The position numbers and the translations under genes were made by a program. A DNA stretch of 64,000 nucleotides, taken from contig NZ_FXLP01000002.1 in assembly GCF_900176605.1 (NCBI RefSeq), positions 89,696 to 153,695 on the forward strand. Reading direction: 5' to 3'. This document shows, in pieces, positions 1 through 8,161 of the stretch. The notes under the pieces were generated by a model, which was given only the letters and a program-made list of their open reading frames with translations, made no database searches and was not told where the DNA came from. Position 1 is the first letter of the stretch. Each line of letters begins with the position of its first letter. The stretch is from Peptoniphilus vaginalis. GTDB lineage: Bacteria; Bacillota; Clostridia; Tissierellales; Peptoniphilaceae.

Positions 1-69
1 ATCATTAAGGGGAACTTCTTCATATTCTATTTTCATGTTGTTTAACTCATCATAAATATTATTTTTCAT
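1..69 (-). CDS. Partial anti-sigma factor-like protein (N-terminus only)
   Basis: An open frame on the minus strand begins with ATG at 69-67 and runs off the window edge, giving 23 residues that start MKNNIYDELNNMKIEYEEVP. It overlaps the end of the sigma factor gene by 11 bases, which implies translational coupling. Short N-termini of this style are common in DUF4179-type anti-sigma proteins encoded directly after ECF sigma factors, so a partner anti-sigma factor is the natural guess. Too little is visible for a domain call. Confidence 0.5.
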   Translation of the reverse strand, partial: MKNNIYDELNNMKIEYEEVPLND

Positions 70-580
70 AAAAATTTTCCCTCCATTTTTTTAAAAATTT
101 TCTCCCTCTACTAACTTTTTTGTAGGCATTTGCTGTAGAAATATTTTGTTTAGATGCTGCCTCTTTATAGGAAAGACCATGGATAAAAATATTTTCAAAA
201 AGTTTTTTGTCTTCGTCATTTAAAAGCGAAAGGACTTCTTCTATTTCTAAATTTGAAGATAAATCTGAAACGACGATTTTTGAATCTTCATCTAGTCTAA
301 GGCTTTCAAATTTAATTTCTTTTCTAAGGATATCTATGGCTCTATACTTAGCAACAAGGGCACACCAATTTTTAAAAGTAGACCTACTTGAATCAAAGTA
401 TTGAATATTCTGCCATACACTTAAAAGTGCGTCATTCATAGCTTCTTCCCAAAGATTTGGATATTTCCAAAGTGTTTTTGAAATAACTCCCTTTAATATC
501 TTTCCGTAATCTTCGATAAATATGTAGAGGGCATCTTCATCTTTATTTTTTAGCCTTTCTATCAAGTTTTTATTATCCAT
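59..580 (-). CDS. RNA polymerase sigma-70 family (ECF-type) sigma factor
   Basis: This 173-residue protein has the two-domain layout of an ECF sigma factor. A region 2 helix bundle lies at about residues 15-90 (including FKNWCALVAKYRAIDILRK at 69-87) and a region 4 helix-turn-helix at about 115-165 (GLSYKEAASKQNISTANAYK). It would redirect RNA polymerase to a small regulon. The ATG is preceded by a good AGGAGG site. A putative anti-sigma gene follows with an 11-base overlap. Upstream on the minus strand, a TGTCAGG element with a CGAATA element 16 bases further on (about 600-630) could be an autoregulated ECF promoter, but this is weak. The regulon and signal are unknown. Confidence 0.85.
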   Translation of the reverse strand: MDNKNLIERLKNKDEDALYIFIEDYGKILKGVISKTLWKYPNLWEEAMNDALLSVWQNIQYFDSSRSTFKNWCALVAKYRAIDILRKEIKFESLRLDEDSKIVVSDLSSNLEIEEVLSLLNDEDKKLFENIFIHGLSYKEAASKQNISTANAYKKVSRGRKFLKKWRENFYEK

Positions 581-696
581 ATTTCCTCCTTCACTAATAT
601 ATTCGTGATAGAGATTATGATCCTGACAAATTTTTTAAAATTAAAATTTATAAAAAATAATTTTGAGCATAAAAACCTGCTAACAAAAGTCAAGCT

Positions 697-720
697 TAAC
701 CTGAAATTAATTTCAGGTTA
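697..720. repeat. Perfect 24-bp palindrome
   Basis: The two halves, TAACCTGAAATT and AATTTCAGGTTA, form a perfect palindrome. It lies about 90 bases beyond the IS110 transposase stop codon and inside the proposed right end of that element. It lacks a T-tract, so it is not a convincing terminator. It may be a structural or protein-binding site of the insertion sequence. Confidence 0.6.
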
Positions 721-761
721 TTTGATTGTTTGAGTAATTAAATTAGCGCATGGCAAACAAA

Positions 762-779
762 CCGAGTGTAATCAATCGG
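762..779 (-). terminator. Hairpin after the IS110 transposase
   Basis: On the minus strand CCGA..TG pairs with CA..TCGG shortly after the transposase stop, followed by a short T-rich stretch (TTTGTTTG). Flanking GCAA and TTGC could extend the stem. It could end transposase transcription, but the stem is weak. Confidence 0.4.
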
Positions 780-805
780 CTTGCTTTTTAGTGTTATTCT
801 AAATC

Positions 806-2029
806 TTATGCTACTTTTAATTCTTGTTTCTGGGCTTTTGATTCCATAACTCTTGCATAGTAGATTCTTAAGAATTTGTTTAATCCTGCAAATTTACAAA
901 CTTTTTTGGCTTTTCCTTCTTTTTCTTTTTTTATCATGTAATTATATATTTCGTTTTCTGGATTTTTCGAACTCATCATACATTTCATGGCTTGATAGCC
1001 TACTTTTCTTAGTATTGCATTTCCTCTTTTGCTTATTTTTCTTTGATCTGCTTTAAAGTTTCCTGATTCGTATGGTGGTGCGTCTATTCCTATGAAGGAT
1101 ATTAGGCTTTTTTTATTTTTAAATTTTCTTAGGTCTCCAAGTTCTGCTACTATTTGTACTGCTAATTTTTCTGATATGCCTGAAAATTTTTTTGCTTCTT
1201 GATATTCTTCTAGGGGCTCGGATATTTCTATCATTTGTGATAAAATATTTTTTAGAATCTGATTTATTTGTTTTATCAGGTTTATTCCTTCTCTGATATT
1301 CGTTTCTATTTTTGAGTTATGGGAAGGTTGTGTTGAGATACTATCTTCTGCTATTTTGTAAATGGCTTTTGCTTTGTTTACATTTGGATGGTATCTCTTT
1401 TCTTTTGCCCAAGTTTTGTATTCTTCTACAAATTCTTCTTCTGTGTTTTCTATTATTAGGTCTTTATGCCACCATTTTTCTAGAAAGTCTAATAGTTTGT
1501 CTTTTGAAAAGTCTCCTGAATTATGTGGTATTAGTTTTTTTATTCCTGGAAATGTTTGATGTATTGTTTGATCTATGTAGTTCATTTGATTGATTCTTAG
1601 ATTCATATAATGTTGGTAGTTTCTGTTTAATTCTTTTAGGACTCTGTAGTTCTCTTTATCTATTTTGTATTCTTCTAATTCTTTCCAATACATTAGTCCA
1701 TATTCTGCTATTTGTTTTGCATCTATCTTGTCATTTTTTGCTTTCCTAAAGTTTAATGCTCTACAGAATTGTTTCATTTTTAATGGATTTATTACTGTTA
1801 CAAAGTAGCCTCTATCTTTTAATTCATAAAGTATTGGTAGATGATATTTTCCTGTTGCTTCCATTGTTATTTTTATTTCTTCTTTTAATTTTTCTAGTTT
1901 CTCTATTAATTTTTCTATTTCTGTTTTGTTTAGAGAAACATCGAAGGGTTTCCAAATTATTTTGCTTCCTTGTTCTAATGCACAAACTGTTATTTTCTCT
2001 TTTGATATGTCTATTCCTACAGATATCAT
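806..2029 (-). CDS. IS110-family transposase (DEDD recombinase)
   Basis: This 407-residue protein has both domains of IS110 recombinases. The N-terminal RuvC-like domain shows D7 (GIDISKEK), E57 (TMEATGKY), and D100/D103 (NDKIDAK), the DEDD set. The C-terminal Tnp domain at about residues 275-370 contains FSGISEKLAVQIVAELGD, and the serine of PPYESGNF matches the conserved serine of this family. Family knowledge says such enzymes use a bridge RNA to pair donor and target DNA. The length is normal and no frameshift or stop is seen, so the gene looks intact. The start ATG has an AAGGAA site six bases upstream. Confidence 0.93.
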   Translation of the reverse strand: MISVGIDISKEKITVCALEQGSKIIWKPFDVSLNKTEIEKLIEKLEKLKEEIKITMEATGKYHLPILYELKDRGYFVTVINPLKMKQFCRALNFRKAKNDKIDAKQIAEYGLMYWKELEEYKIDKENYRVLKELNRNYQHYMNLRINQMNYIDQTIHQTFPGIKKLIPHNSGDFSKDKLLDFLEKWWHKDLIIENTEEEFVEEYKTWAKEKRYHPNVNKAKAIYKIAEDSISTQPSHNSKIETNIREGINLIKQINQILKNILSQMIEISEPLEEYQEAKKFSGISEKLAVQIVAELGDLRKFKNKKSLISFIGIDAPPYESGNFKADQRKISKRGNAILRKVGYQAMKCMMSSKNPENEIYNYMIKKEKEGKAKKVCKFAGLNKFLRIYYARVMESKAQKQELKVA

Positions 2030-2207
2030 ATTTTTTCCTTCTTTCTTTTTATTTTGTAGTTTCTACCTGCACCATTACACTCATTTTAGCTTGTGACACG
2101 GGCGCTTTGCCCAACCTGCTTAACCGAATATGAATAATGAAAAGGTAGTTGACAGTTTTTATGGCGGATGTTTAAACCCTAAAACAGCCTCGTCATACTA
2201 CTTCTTC
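2030..2207 (-). ncRNA. Candidate IS110 bridge RNA region
   Basis: This noncoding stretch lies directly upstream of the IS110 transposase, the usual position of the bridge RNA in IS110-group elements. On the minus strand a TATAAT box sits at 2213-2208, near the proposed left end, without a matching -35 in the flanking DNA. A TTGACT at 693-688 lies near the proposed right end, so joining the ends in a circle could give a complete promoter. The RNA fold and guide loops could not be worked out by eye. This is an inference from family knowledge and position. Confidence 0.4.
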
Positions 2208-2216
2208 ATTATACAA

Positions 2217-2258
2217 AAATAGTGCAAGATAGGAATTACTTCCTTTCTTACACTATTT
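2217..2258 (-). terminator. Second hairpin downstream of the ABC transporter genes
   Basis: AAATAGTG (2217-2224) pairs with CACTATTT (2251-2258), with further pairing inside (AAG/CTT, AGGAA/TTCCT). On the minus strand it is followed by TTTTT, as in an intrinsic terminator. It appears to be the site where the IS110 element entered. Confidence 0.5.
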
Positions 2259-2267
2259 ATGGTACTA

Positions 2268-2296
2268 AAAACTATCCTGGTCACCAAGATAGTTTT
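2268..2296 (-). terminator. Intrinsic terminator of the ABC transporter operon
   Basis: AAAACTATC and GATAGTTTT form a nine-base-pair stem, extended by TGG/CCA across one mismatch with a TCA loop. It begins a few bases after the permease stop codon and ends in a T-run on the minus strand. Confidence 0.85.
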
Positions 2297-2302
2297 TTAA
2301 AA

Positions 2303-3133
2303 TTAATATTTAAGTTCTTTGTTTGAATAGATTGTGTAAGTTAATACTATCATCAAGATAAAAATCACTGCATTTGCTATTATGCCAAATAGGTTTAGGT
2401 TTGCGCTTACAAAACTATAAGGTCTAAAGGCTTCGTTAGGGAAGTAAGTAACTACCATTCCAAAGACGTCGCCAATAACTTTTCCCACAATTGTAAGTAG
2501 TACAAGAAGGAATACAAAAAGTGCAGATACTGCATCTTGATGTAGGGCTGACTTAGACATTGAAGAGAAGAAGAATCCTATGGACATAAAGACAAGACCA
2601 GAGCCAAGTAGTCCTACGAAAACTTTTACAAGTCCTTCTATAATTTCAAAGCTTGTAACTTGTGGTGTGTCGCTTCCAAGAGAGGAGATTCCAAGCACAA
2701 GTCCAAAACTTGCAAGTGCCATAATGATTAAGAAAAAAATATAAATTAAAATATTTGCTGTGAACTTTCCAGTTACAATTTCTGATTTTGAAATTGGGTT
2801 TGAATAAATATATTCGATGTTGCCTGAAGATTGTTCCTTTGCAAGGGAGTTAGCTCCAAGTTGCATTGCAAATACAAAAATTAATATTCCAAGATAGTGG
2901 TAAACTAGGGCAAGATAGTCGCCGATATTTACTATATCCATGCCTTCATAAAAGCCCAAGATATTTCTTGTTGGTTCGTTAAAACTTTCTAAAACTGAAT
3001 TAAAGAGCGAATTCATTTGTGACTCTGCAAGGAAGGGATAAAAGGCAAGCATAAGTCCCAGTAAAATTATTAGGACAATTGCCCAAGAAATCATCTTTGC
3101 AAAGTTTGATTTAAATTCCATATTAAATATCAT
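2303..3133 (-). CDS. ABC-2 type transporter permease
   Basis: This 276-residue membrane protein has about six hydrophobic segments: near residues 13-35, 75-95, 125-150, 165-190, 195-220 and 245-268. The segment LAKEQSSGNIEYIYSNPISKSEIVTGKF between the second and third is the typical ABC-2 permease motif of exporter subunits that change position in the membrane. It overlaps the ATPase gene upstream by 11 bases, so the two are one translationally coupled unit. The substrate cannot be told; related pairs export peptides, antibiotics or lipids. The start at 3133 has an in-frame alternative ATG four codons later. An intrinsic terminator follows. Confidence 0.82.
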   Translation of the reverse strand: MIFNMEFKSNFAKMISWAIVLIILLGLMLAFYPFLAESQMNSLFNSVLESFNEPTRNILGFYEGMDIVNIGDYLALVYHYLGILIFVFAMQLGANSLAKEQSSGNIEYIYSNPISKSEIVTGKFTANILIYIFFLIIMALASFGLVLGISSLGSDTPQVTSFEIIEGLVKVFVGLLGSGLVFMSIGFFFSSMSKSALHQDAVSALFVFLLVLLTIVGKVIGDVFGMVVTYFPNEAFRPYSFVSANLNLFGIIANAVIFILMIVLTYTIYSNKELKY

Positions 3134-4400
3134 CTTTGTCCTCCTTTAGCTTTGTTTCTTCACTTGCATTGAAGATGCCTTCATTAGAGGGTTCAATTAC
3201 TATTGTGTCAAGAGAAGCCTTTTCTTCTTTAGGAGCTTCAACTTCTTCAGCTGGAGTCACTTGAGGATTTTCTTCTCCAAGGACTGTTTCAGTATAGTCT
3301 TCGTCAACAAAAAGATTTGTCTTTGTATTGTGGACCTTATCTTTTTCCATATCAGCTTCATCTATGCCTTCAACACTATTGAAGTTCTTATCAGCTTGGT
3401 CCAGCTTAATAGTGGAATCACTTACTCCATTAATAGTATCTGCTTCTATAGTAGAAGTTTCTTCTAGCTTGATGTCCTTAGATTCAGTAGGAGCTTCAGT
3501 CTTTCTTCTTGGGAGTTTAGCATTTTCTCCCTTGAAGTAAGCTTCAACCTTGTCACTTAACTCAGCGTCTTCAAGGACATAATTTTCTAGGCCTTCTTCA
3601 TAGATAACTTTTGAAAGTTCTGGTAGATGACCATCGAAGTAAAGGATGGTTTCATCTTCTTCGTCCTTGATAATTCTTGCTCCAATGGAAGTAAAGTAAT
3701 TTAGATTGCCCCTATAGGAATCAATTTTTAGGACCTTATCTCCAGCTGCCTTGACATTGTTGTACTCAATGTCTTGAACCCTACCGTCAGATAGGTAGGC
3801 AATACGAGAAGAATATTTTTTTGCCTCTCTTAGCGATTCAGATAGGAGTAAAACTGTTAGGTTTTCTTGCTCATTTAACTTCTTTATATGAGAGAAGAGT
3901 CTATCAATGTCCTTGTCATCTAAAAACTTAGAAGGATTATCTAGGATTAAAAGTCTTGGCTTAATAACTAGGGCGTTAATAATAGCTAAGAGTTTTCTTT
4001 CCCTATCTCTCAAGTCACAAACCCTTAAGTTTGAATTAAATTCAAAATAATCACAGAGGATGTCAATGTCTTCTGTGTTAGATAGGTTGTGGGCGTTAAG
4101 TGTCTTTTTTAATAGTGCGAAGGACTTGATCTTTGAGTAGAAGATCATATCTTCTGGCACAAGGGACACGCTTTCTTTTATTTCTTTTGATTCTTTAAAT
4201 GAATCCATATCATAAACTCTAATAGATCCACTATTAGCTTTTAAAAATCCCATTATAATTCTTGCAAGAGTAGTCTTTCCAGATTTTTCAGTTCCAAGTA
4301 GGGAGAAAAATTCTCCATCTAGGATTTCAAGATTTAATTTTTGTAAAACTTTATCTTTACCCTTGCCCTTTGTCAAGTCATTTATGACGATGGCACTCAT
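3123..4400 (-). CDS. ABC transporter ATPase with degenerate catalytic motifs and long acidic tail
   Basis: The ATG at 4400 is preceded by GAGGTG and gives 425 residues; a longer frame upstream lacks a ribosome site. The Walker A motif is intact (GTEKSGKT, 36-43). Other motifs are not: the LSGGQ signature position reads LRDRE, Walker B reads LLILDNPS with Asn in place of the catalytic Glu, and the H-loop position reads LLLSES with Ser in place of His. After the ATPase domain (about 1-220) come a small domain and roughly 120 acidic, low-complexity residues rich in Glu, Asp, Lys and Thr. The protein may bind ATP but should hydrolyse it poorly. It is coupled to the ABC-2 permease downstream. Function and substrate are unknown. 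Confidence 0.8.
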   Translation of the reverse strand: MSAIVINDLTKGKGKDKVLQKLNLEILDGEFFSLLGTEKSGKTTLARIIMGFLKANSGSIRVYDMDSFKESKEIKESVSLVPEDMIFYSKIKSFALLKKTLNAHNLSNTEDIDILCDYFEFNSNLRVCDLRDRERKLLAIINALVIKPRLLILDNPSKFLDDKDIDRLFSHIKKLNEQENLTVLLLSESLREAKKYSSRIAYLSDGRVQDIEYNNVKAAGDKVLKIDSYRGNLNYFTSIGARIIKDEEDETILYFDGHLPELSKVIYEEGLENYVLEDAELSDKVEAYFKGENAKLPRRKTEAPTESKDIKLEETSTIEADTINGVSDSTIKLDQADKNFNSVEGIDEADMEKDKVHNTKTNLFVDEDYTETVLGEENPQVTPAEEVEAPKEEKASLDTIVIEPSNEGIFNASEETKLKEDKDDI

Positions 4401-4540
4401 ACTATTCACCTCTTTAATAATTGATAAATTAATTATACAATAAAAAATATTTAAATAAAAGATTAGTAAGCCCATCTTAGCTAAATAATAGAAAAGATTA
4501 GATGGAAGTCATTTTAAATTTTATTTTTTGTAGCTTAATT

Positions 4541-4684
4541 AAGTTTGTAAGCATAGTAAAAATTTATGGCCTCATAGAAAGCTATGAATTAATAAAAAAT
4601 TATAGCTTTTTAAAAAATTACAACTTTATAAAAAATTACAACTTTAGAAAAACTTAGGACTTTATAAAAATTTTACAAGTTAAG
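4541..4684. repeat. 18-bp periodic AT-rich repeat array A (8 units)
   Basis: Eight consecutive 18-base units run from 4541, with the best copies AAAAATTACAACTTTATA, AAAAATTACAACTTTAGA and AAAACTTAGGACTTTATA. The period is strict although the units have diverged. The same consensus, in either orientation, recurs at 34293-34484 and 40373-40651. The array fills the space between the divergent ABC ATPase and ychF genes. One frame on the minus strand spells a hexapeptide-like pattern but is broken by stops, so it is not coding. Confidence 0.75.
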
Positions 4685-4706
4685 CCACAAGACTAATTAA
4701 AATAAA

Positions 4707-4735
4707 ATGACTAAAAAAGTGGCTTGTGATATAAT
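4707..4735 (+). promoter_or_regulatory. Promoter for ychF
   Basis: ATGACT (4707-4712) is followed after 17 bases by TATAAT (4730-4735), with TGA directly before the -10 as an extended -10 element. The inverted repeat AAGCCAC (4682-4688) and GTGGCTT (4719-4725) brackets the -35 and might be an operator. Confidence 0.65.
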
Positions 4736-4759
4736 TTTACTTTGAATGGAGGTTTTTAA

Positions 4760-5848
4760 ATGAAACTTGGAATCGTGGGACTACCAAACGTAGGTAAGTC
4801 TACTTTATTTAATGCCCTAACAAGTGCTGGTGCAGAAGCTGCAAACTATCCCTTTGCAACTATTGAGCCTAACGTTGGGGTTGTAAACGTGCCAGATGAA
4901 AGACTAGAAGTTCTTTCAAAACTAAATAACTCACAAAGAATTGTCTACACTAATATAGAATTTTATGATATTGCTGGGCTTGTTAAGGGAGCCAGCAAGG
5001 GCGAAGGACTTGGCAACCAATTTTTATCAAATATCCGTGAAGTTGATGCCATTGTCCACGTTGTAAGATGTTTTGACGACGAGAACATTATTCACGTTGA
5101 TGGATCCGTTGATCCCTTGCGTGACATTGAAAATATAAACCTAGAATTAATATTTTCTGACCTTGAACAAGTTGATAATAGGTATGGAAAGGTTGCAAAA
5201 AAAGCAAGGGCTGAAAAGAATCTTGCAAAAGAAAGAGACCTTTTAGAAAAAATTAAGACTGCCCTTGAAGAAGGAAGGTCTGCAAGAGAAGTTGAACTTG
5301 ATGACGAAGAAAAGAAAATTATCAAGAACTACTCTCTACTTAGTGCAAAACCTGTTATCTATGTTTGTAACGTTGCAGAAGATGAACTCACTAAGGATGA
5401 CAATAAGTATGTGAAGGCAGTTAAGGAATATGCAGAAAAAACCGGCGACGAAGTTGTAGTTATCTCTGCAGAAATTGAATCAGAAATAGCTGCCCTTGAT
5501 GAAGATGAAAAGGAACTATTCTTAGAAGAACTTGGTCTTGACTCATCAGGTCTTGATAAGTTAATTAAGTCAAGCTACAAACTCCTTGGACTAATTTCCT
5601 TTATCACAACTGGAGAAATGGAAACTAGGGCTTGGACTGTTAAAAGAGGGTCTAAGGCACCAGTTGCTGCTGGAAAAATTCACACAGATATGGAAAGAGG
5701 ATTTATTAAGGCAGACACAATCTCCTACCAAGACCTTGTGGACTCTGGGTCTATGGCAAATGCTAGGGAAAAGGGACTTATTAGAAGTGAAGGAAAGGAC
5801 TATGTCGTTGAAGATGGCGACGTTATCGTCTTTAAGTTTAACGTATAA
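4760..5848 (+). CDS. ychF: Ribosome-binding GTPase/ATPase YchF (Obg family)
   Basis: This 362-residue protein is full length for YchF (OLA1). It begins [15 protein letters not shown], with the G1 loop GLPNVGKST at 7-15, a switch region FATIEP and G3 DIAGL near 70. A coiled insert at about 130-165 and a C-terminal TGS domain (about 280-362, with [13 protein letters not shown] and the ending [10 protein letters not shown]) complete the family layout. YchF binds ribosomes, prefers ATP over GTP and is linked to stress responses. The ATG has GGAGGT seven bases upstream. The gene stands at the head of a co-directional group with HAD, rbgA and rnhB. Confidence 0.96.
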   Translation: MKLGIVGLPNVGKSTLFNALTSAGAEAANYPFATIEPNVGVVNVPDERLEVLSKLNNSQRIVYTNIEFYDIAGLVKGASKGEGLGNQFLSNIREVDAIVHVVRCFDDENIIHVDGSVDPLRDIENINLELIFSDLEQVDNRYGKVAKKARAEKNLAKERDLLEKIKTALEEGRSAREVELDDEEKKIIKNYSLLSAKPVIYVCNVAEDELTKDDNKYVKAVKEYAEKTGDEVVVISAEIESEIAALDEDEKELFLEELGLDSSGLDKLIKSSYKLLGLISFITTGEMETRAWTVKRGSKAPVAAGKIHTDMERGFIKADTISYQDLVDSGSMANAREKGLIRSEGKDYVVEDGDVIVFKFNV

Positions 5849-5874
5849 TTAAGTTGAAGAAAAAAAGGTGATTT

Positions 5875-6705
5875 ATGATTAAAATGCTTTCAATGGACCT
5901 AGATGAAACTCTTTTATCAACTGATAAGCTGATGACAGAATCCTTTAGGCCCTTTGTCGAAAAATTAAAAGCTAATAATATTATTCCCGTGGTTGCAACT
6001 GGAAGAGAATTCTACACTGCTCACAGATTTGTGGGCGAAGATCTTGAGATAGATTTAATTTGCAACAATGGAAATATTATTAAGAATAACAAAACTGGAA
6101 AACTTGAATTTGTAAATCCCATGTCACAGGAAGATGTAGATTTAATTATGTCCTTTGACAATAATGACAAGATCTACTCAACAATTCATGTTGAGAGAGA
6201 AGATGGGATTGACCTCATATTCAAGAAAAAGAATTTTGATTCTCTAGAAGGTACTTACGTAGATGCCTTTAGGGGAAGGAATCTTGGACTTGATAACTTT
6301 AATGACTTCGAAGGTCATCCTCTTTCAATTGTCTTTGCAGGTAGTCATGATGACTTAGTTGAACTTAGAAGGAATATAAAGGCTGGCATTGGAGATGACA
6401 AGTTCAACTTCCATCTTATGAAGATAAAGAGACAGCCTAAGTGGATGTTGGAAATCCTTCAAAAGAATGGAGACAAGTTTTTTGGCGTAAAGAAGTATGC
6501 AGAAAATAGGAATATAAAACTAGAAGAAGTTGCAGCCATAGGCGATGACTCCAACGATAAGATGCTTGTAGAAAATGTTGGACTTGGTTTTGCTATGATA
6601 AATGCTGTTGATGTCTTAAAGGAAGTTGCCGATGTGGTTTCTGACTATGACAACAACCACGATGGTGCTATAAAGATTTTAGATAAGGTTTTGTTTGGTG
6701 ATTAA
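5875..6705 (+). CDS. Cof-type HAD-IIB family phosphatase
   Basis: The 276-residue protein shows HAD motif I as MDLDETLL near residues 6-13 (nucleophile and acid/base Asp), motif II as ATGRE near 42, and motif IV as GDDSNDKMLV near 222, with a C2B cap in between. These are features of the Cof family of cytoplasmic sugar-phosphate or FMN phosphatases. The substrate cannot be read from sequence. AGGTGA precedes the ATG. The stop codon abuts the rbgA start, so the two genes are cotranscribed. Confidence 0.9.
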   Translation: MIKMLSMDLDETLLSTDKLMTESFRPFVEKLKANNIIPVVATGREFYTAHRFVGEDLEIDLICNNGNIIKNNKTGKLEFVNPMSQEDVDLIMSFDNNDKIYSTIHVEREDGIDLIFKKKNFDSLEGTYVDAFRGRNLGLDNFNDFEGHPLSIVFAGSHDDLVELRRNIKAGIGDDKFNFHLMKIKRQPKWMLEILQKNGDKFFGVKKYAENRNIKLEEVAAIGDDSNDKMLVENVGLGFAMINAVDVLKEVADVVSDYDNNHDGAIKILDKVLFGD

Positions 6706-7557
6706 ATGAATATTAACTGGTACCCTGGTCACATGAAGAAGACCATAGAGGATATTGAGAAGAAGTTAAAGCTCGTTGATTTTGTAATAGAAATTATAGA
6801 TTCCAGAATCCCCTTCTCAAGTAGAAATCCTCTCTTTGATGACCTCTTTAAAAACAAAAAAAGACTTCTTATTTTTAACAAGTCAGACCTATCTGATCCT
6901 AAGTTAAATGACCTTTGGATGAATAGACTAACTGATGAGAACAACTTTGCCATCTCCTACAATGCAATGAAACCTAACGTTGGTCTTGTTGTAAATAAGT
7001 CAGAGGAACTTATGGCAGAAGAGATAAAAAAATTTGAAGACAAGGGTCTTAACAAGGGACCCCTTCGTGCTATGATTGTTGGTATTCCCAACTCAGGCAA
7101 GTCAACTTTTATAAATTCAATATCAGGCACAAGGTCAGCCAAGACTGGAAACAGACCAGGAGTTACCAAGGTCAACCAGTGGATAAAGATTCATCCCAAG
7201 CTCCACCTTCTTGACACGCCAGGAGTTCTTTGGCCAAAGTTTGAAGATAAGGTGGGACTTAACCTTGCCTTTACTGGTGCTATAAAAGATGAAATTATGG
7301 ACAGGGAAACTCTTGCCTTGAGACTAATAGAAAAGTTAAAGGAAATTGCTCCTTCTTCCTTAGAAGAAAGATATAAACTTTCTAACATTTATGATATGAG
7401 TGGAGTAGAAATTATGGATGAAATTGGAAGCAAGAGGGGGGCCCTAATGCGTGGAGGCTACATTGATTATGAAAAAGTTTCTGGCATTATCCTAGATGAA
7501 TTTAGGAAAGGAATCCTTGGTAGGATTACATTGGAGGTTCCTGATGAGTTTTTATAA
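6706..7557 (+). CDS. rbgA: Ribosome biogenesis GTPase RbgA (YlqF)
   Basis: The 283-residue protein has the circularly permuted GTPase order of YlqF. G4 (NKSD, near 58-61) comes before G1 (GIPNSGKST, near 125-133) and G3 (DTPG, near 171). The N-terminal NWYPGHMKKT motif is typical. RbgA helps late 50S subunit assembly in Firmicutes by binding near the P-site with L16. The ATG directly follows the HAD stop codon. The end overlaps rnhB by 14 bases, an order also common in related genomes. Confidence 0.96.
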   Translation: MNINWYPGHMKKTIEDIEKKLKLVDFVIEIIDSRIPFSSRNPLFDDLFKNKKRLLIFNKSDLSDPKLNDLWMNRLTDENNFAISYNAMKPNVGLVVNKSEELMAEEIKKFEDKGLNKGPLRAMIVGIPNSGKSTFINSISGTRSAKTGNRPGVTKVNQWIKIHPKLHLLDTPGVLWPKFEDKVGLNLAFTGAIKDEIMDRETLALRLIEKLKEIAPSSLEERYKLSNIYDMSGVEIMDEIGSKRGALMRGGYIDYEKVSGIILDEFRKGILGRITLEVPDEFL

Positions 7558-8161
7558 TTTCGAAGAAGAATACTATGAAAAGGGCTACAAAAAAATTTGC
7601 GGCATAGATGAAGTTGGCAGGGGCTGTCTCTTTGGTGATGTAGTTTCCTGCGCAGTAATTATGCCAAGGGGAGAATACATTGAGGGCGTCAATGACTCCA
7701 AAAAATTATCTCCCAAGAAGAGAGAGAGTCTTTACTTAAAAATTTTGGATTCTGCCATAGCAGTGGGAATTGGCAGGGCAAGTGCTGACATAATTGACAA
7801 GGTAAATATTAGGATGGCAACCCACATCTCCATGATCAATGCTCTTGAAAACTTAAGAGATAGTGAAAATAATAAAATCGAAGCTGACTGCGTTCTTATT
7901 GATGCAGAAACTATTGAAACAGGAATTTTTCAAAAGGGAATAATCAAGGGCGACGAGTCCTGCTACTCTATTGCTTGTGCATCTATTGTTGCAAAGGTCT
8001 ATAGGGACAATCTCTGCAAGAAGTGGGCAGAAGAATATCCCCAATATGGACTTGAAAAGCACAAGGGCTACGCAACAAAATATCATAGAGAAGCTCTAAA
8101 GGCTTACGGTCCAAGTGACATGCATAGAAGGACTTTTTTAAAGAATATAAAATCATGGTAG
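7544..8161 (+). CDS. rnhB: Ribonuclease HII
   Basis: The ATG at 7544 lies seven bases after TTGGAGG and gives 205 residues; an upstream in-frame start within rbgA has no ribosome site. The catalytic set of RNase HII is present: DEVGRG near 23-28, the second acidic residue in CVLIDAE, and the conserved IIKGDESCYSIACASIVAKV block. The enzyme removes RNA, including single ribonucleotides, from DNA duplexes. The gene overlaps rbgA at its start and the YraN-type gene at its end. Confidence 0.95.
   Translation: MSFYNFEEEYYEKGYKKICGIDEVGRGCLFGDVVSCAVIMPRGEYIEGVNDSKKLSPKKRESLYLKILDSAIAVGIGRASADIIDKVNIRMATHISMINALENLRDSENNKIEADCVLIDAETIETGIFQKGIIKGDESCYSIACASIVAKVYRDNLCKKWAEEYPQYGLEKHKGYATKYHREALKAYGPSDMHRRTFLKNIKSW

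Larger units (their letters stand above)
676..2214 (-). mobile_element. IS110-family insertion sequence (approximate ends)
   Basis: The element consists of one DEDD transposase gene on the minus strand with noncoding DNA on both sides. IS110 elements lack inverted repeats, so the ends must be inferred. The high-coordinate side has about 180 noncoding bases before the transposase, the usual place of the bridge RNA in IS110-group elements. Runs of five A residues at 671-675 and 2215-2219 flank the proposed element and may hold the recombination core. On this reading the element entered the T-tract of a hairpin at 2217-2258 downstream of the ABC transporter genes. The ends could be wrong by tens of bases. 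Confidence 0.55.

Noticed and set aside
806..2133. Several hydrophobic + strand frames across the IS110 gene
   Set aside because: They are antisense shadows of the transposase with leucine-rich translations and no ribosome sites.
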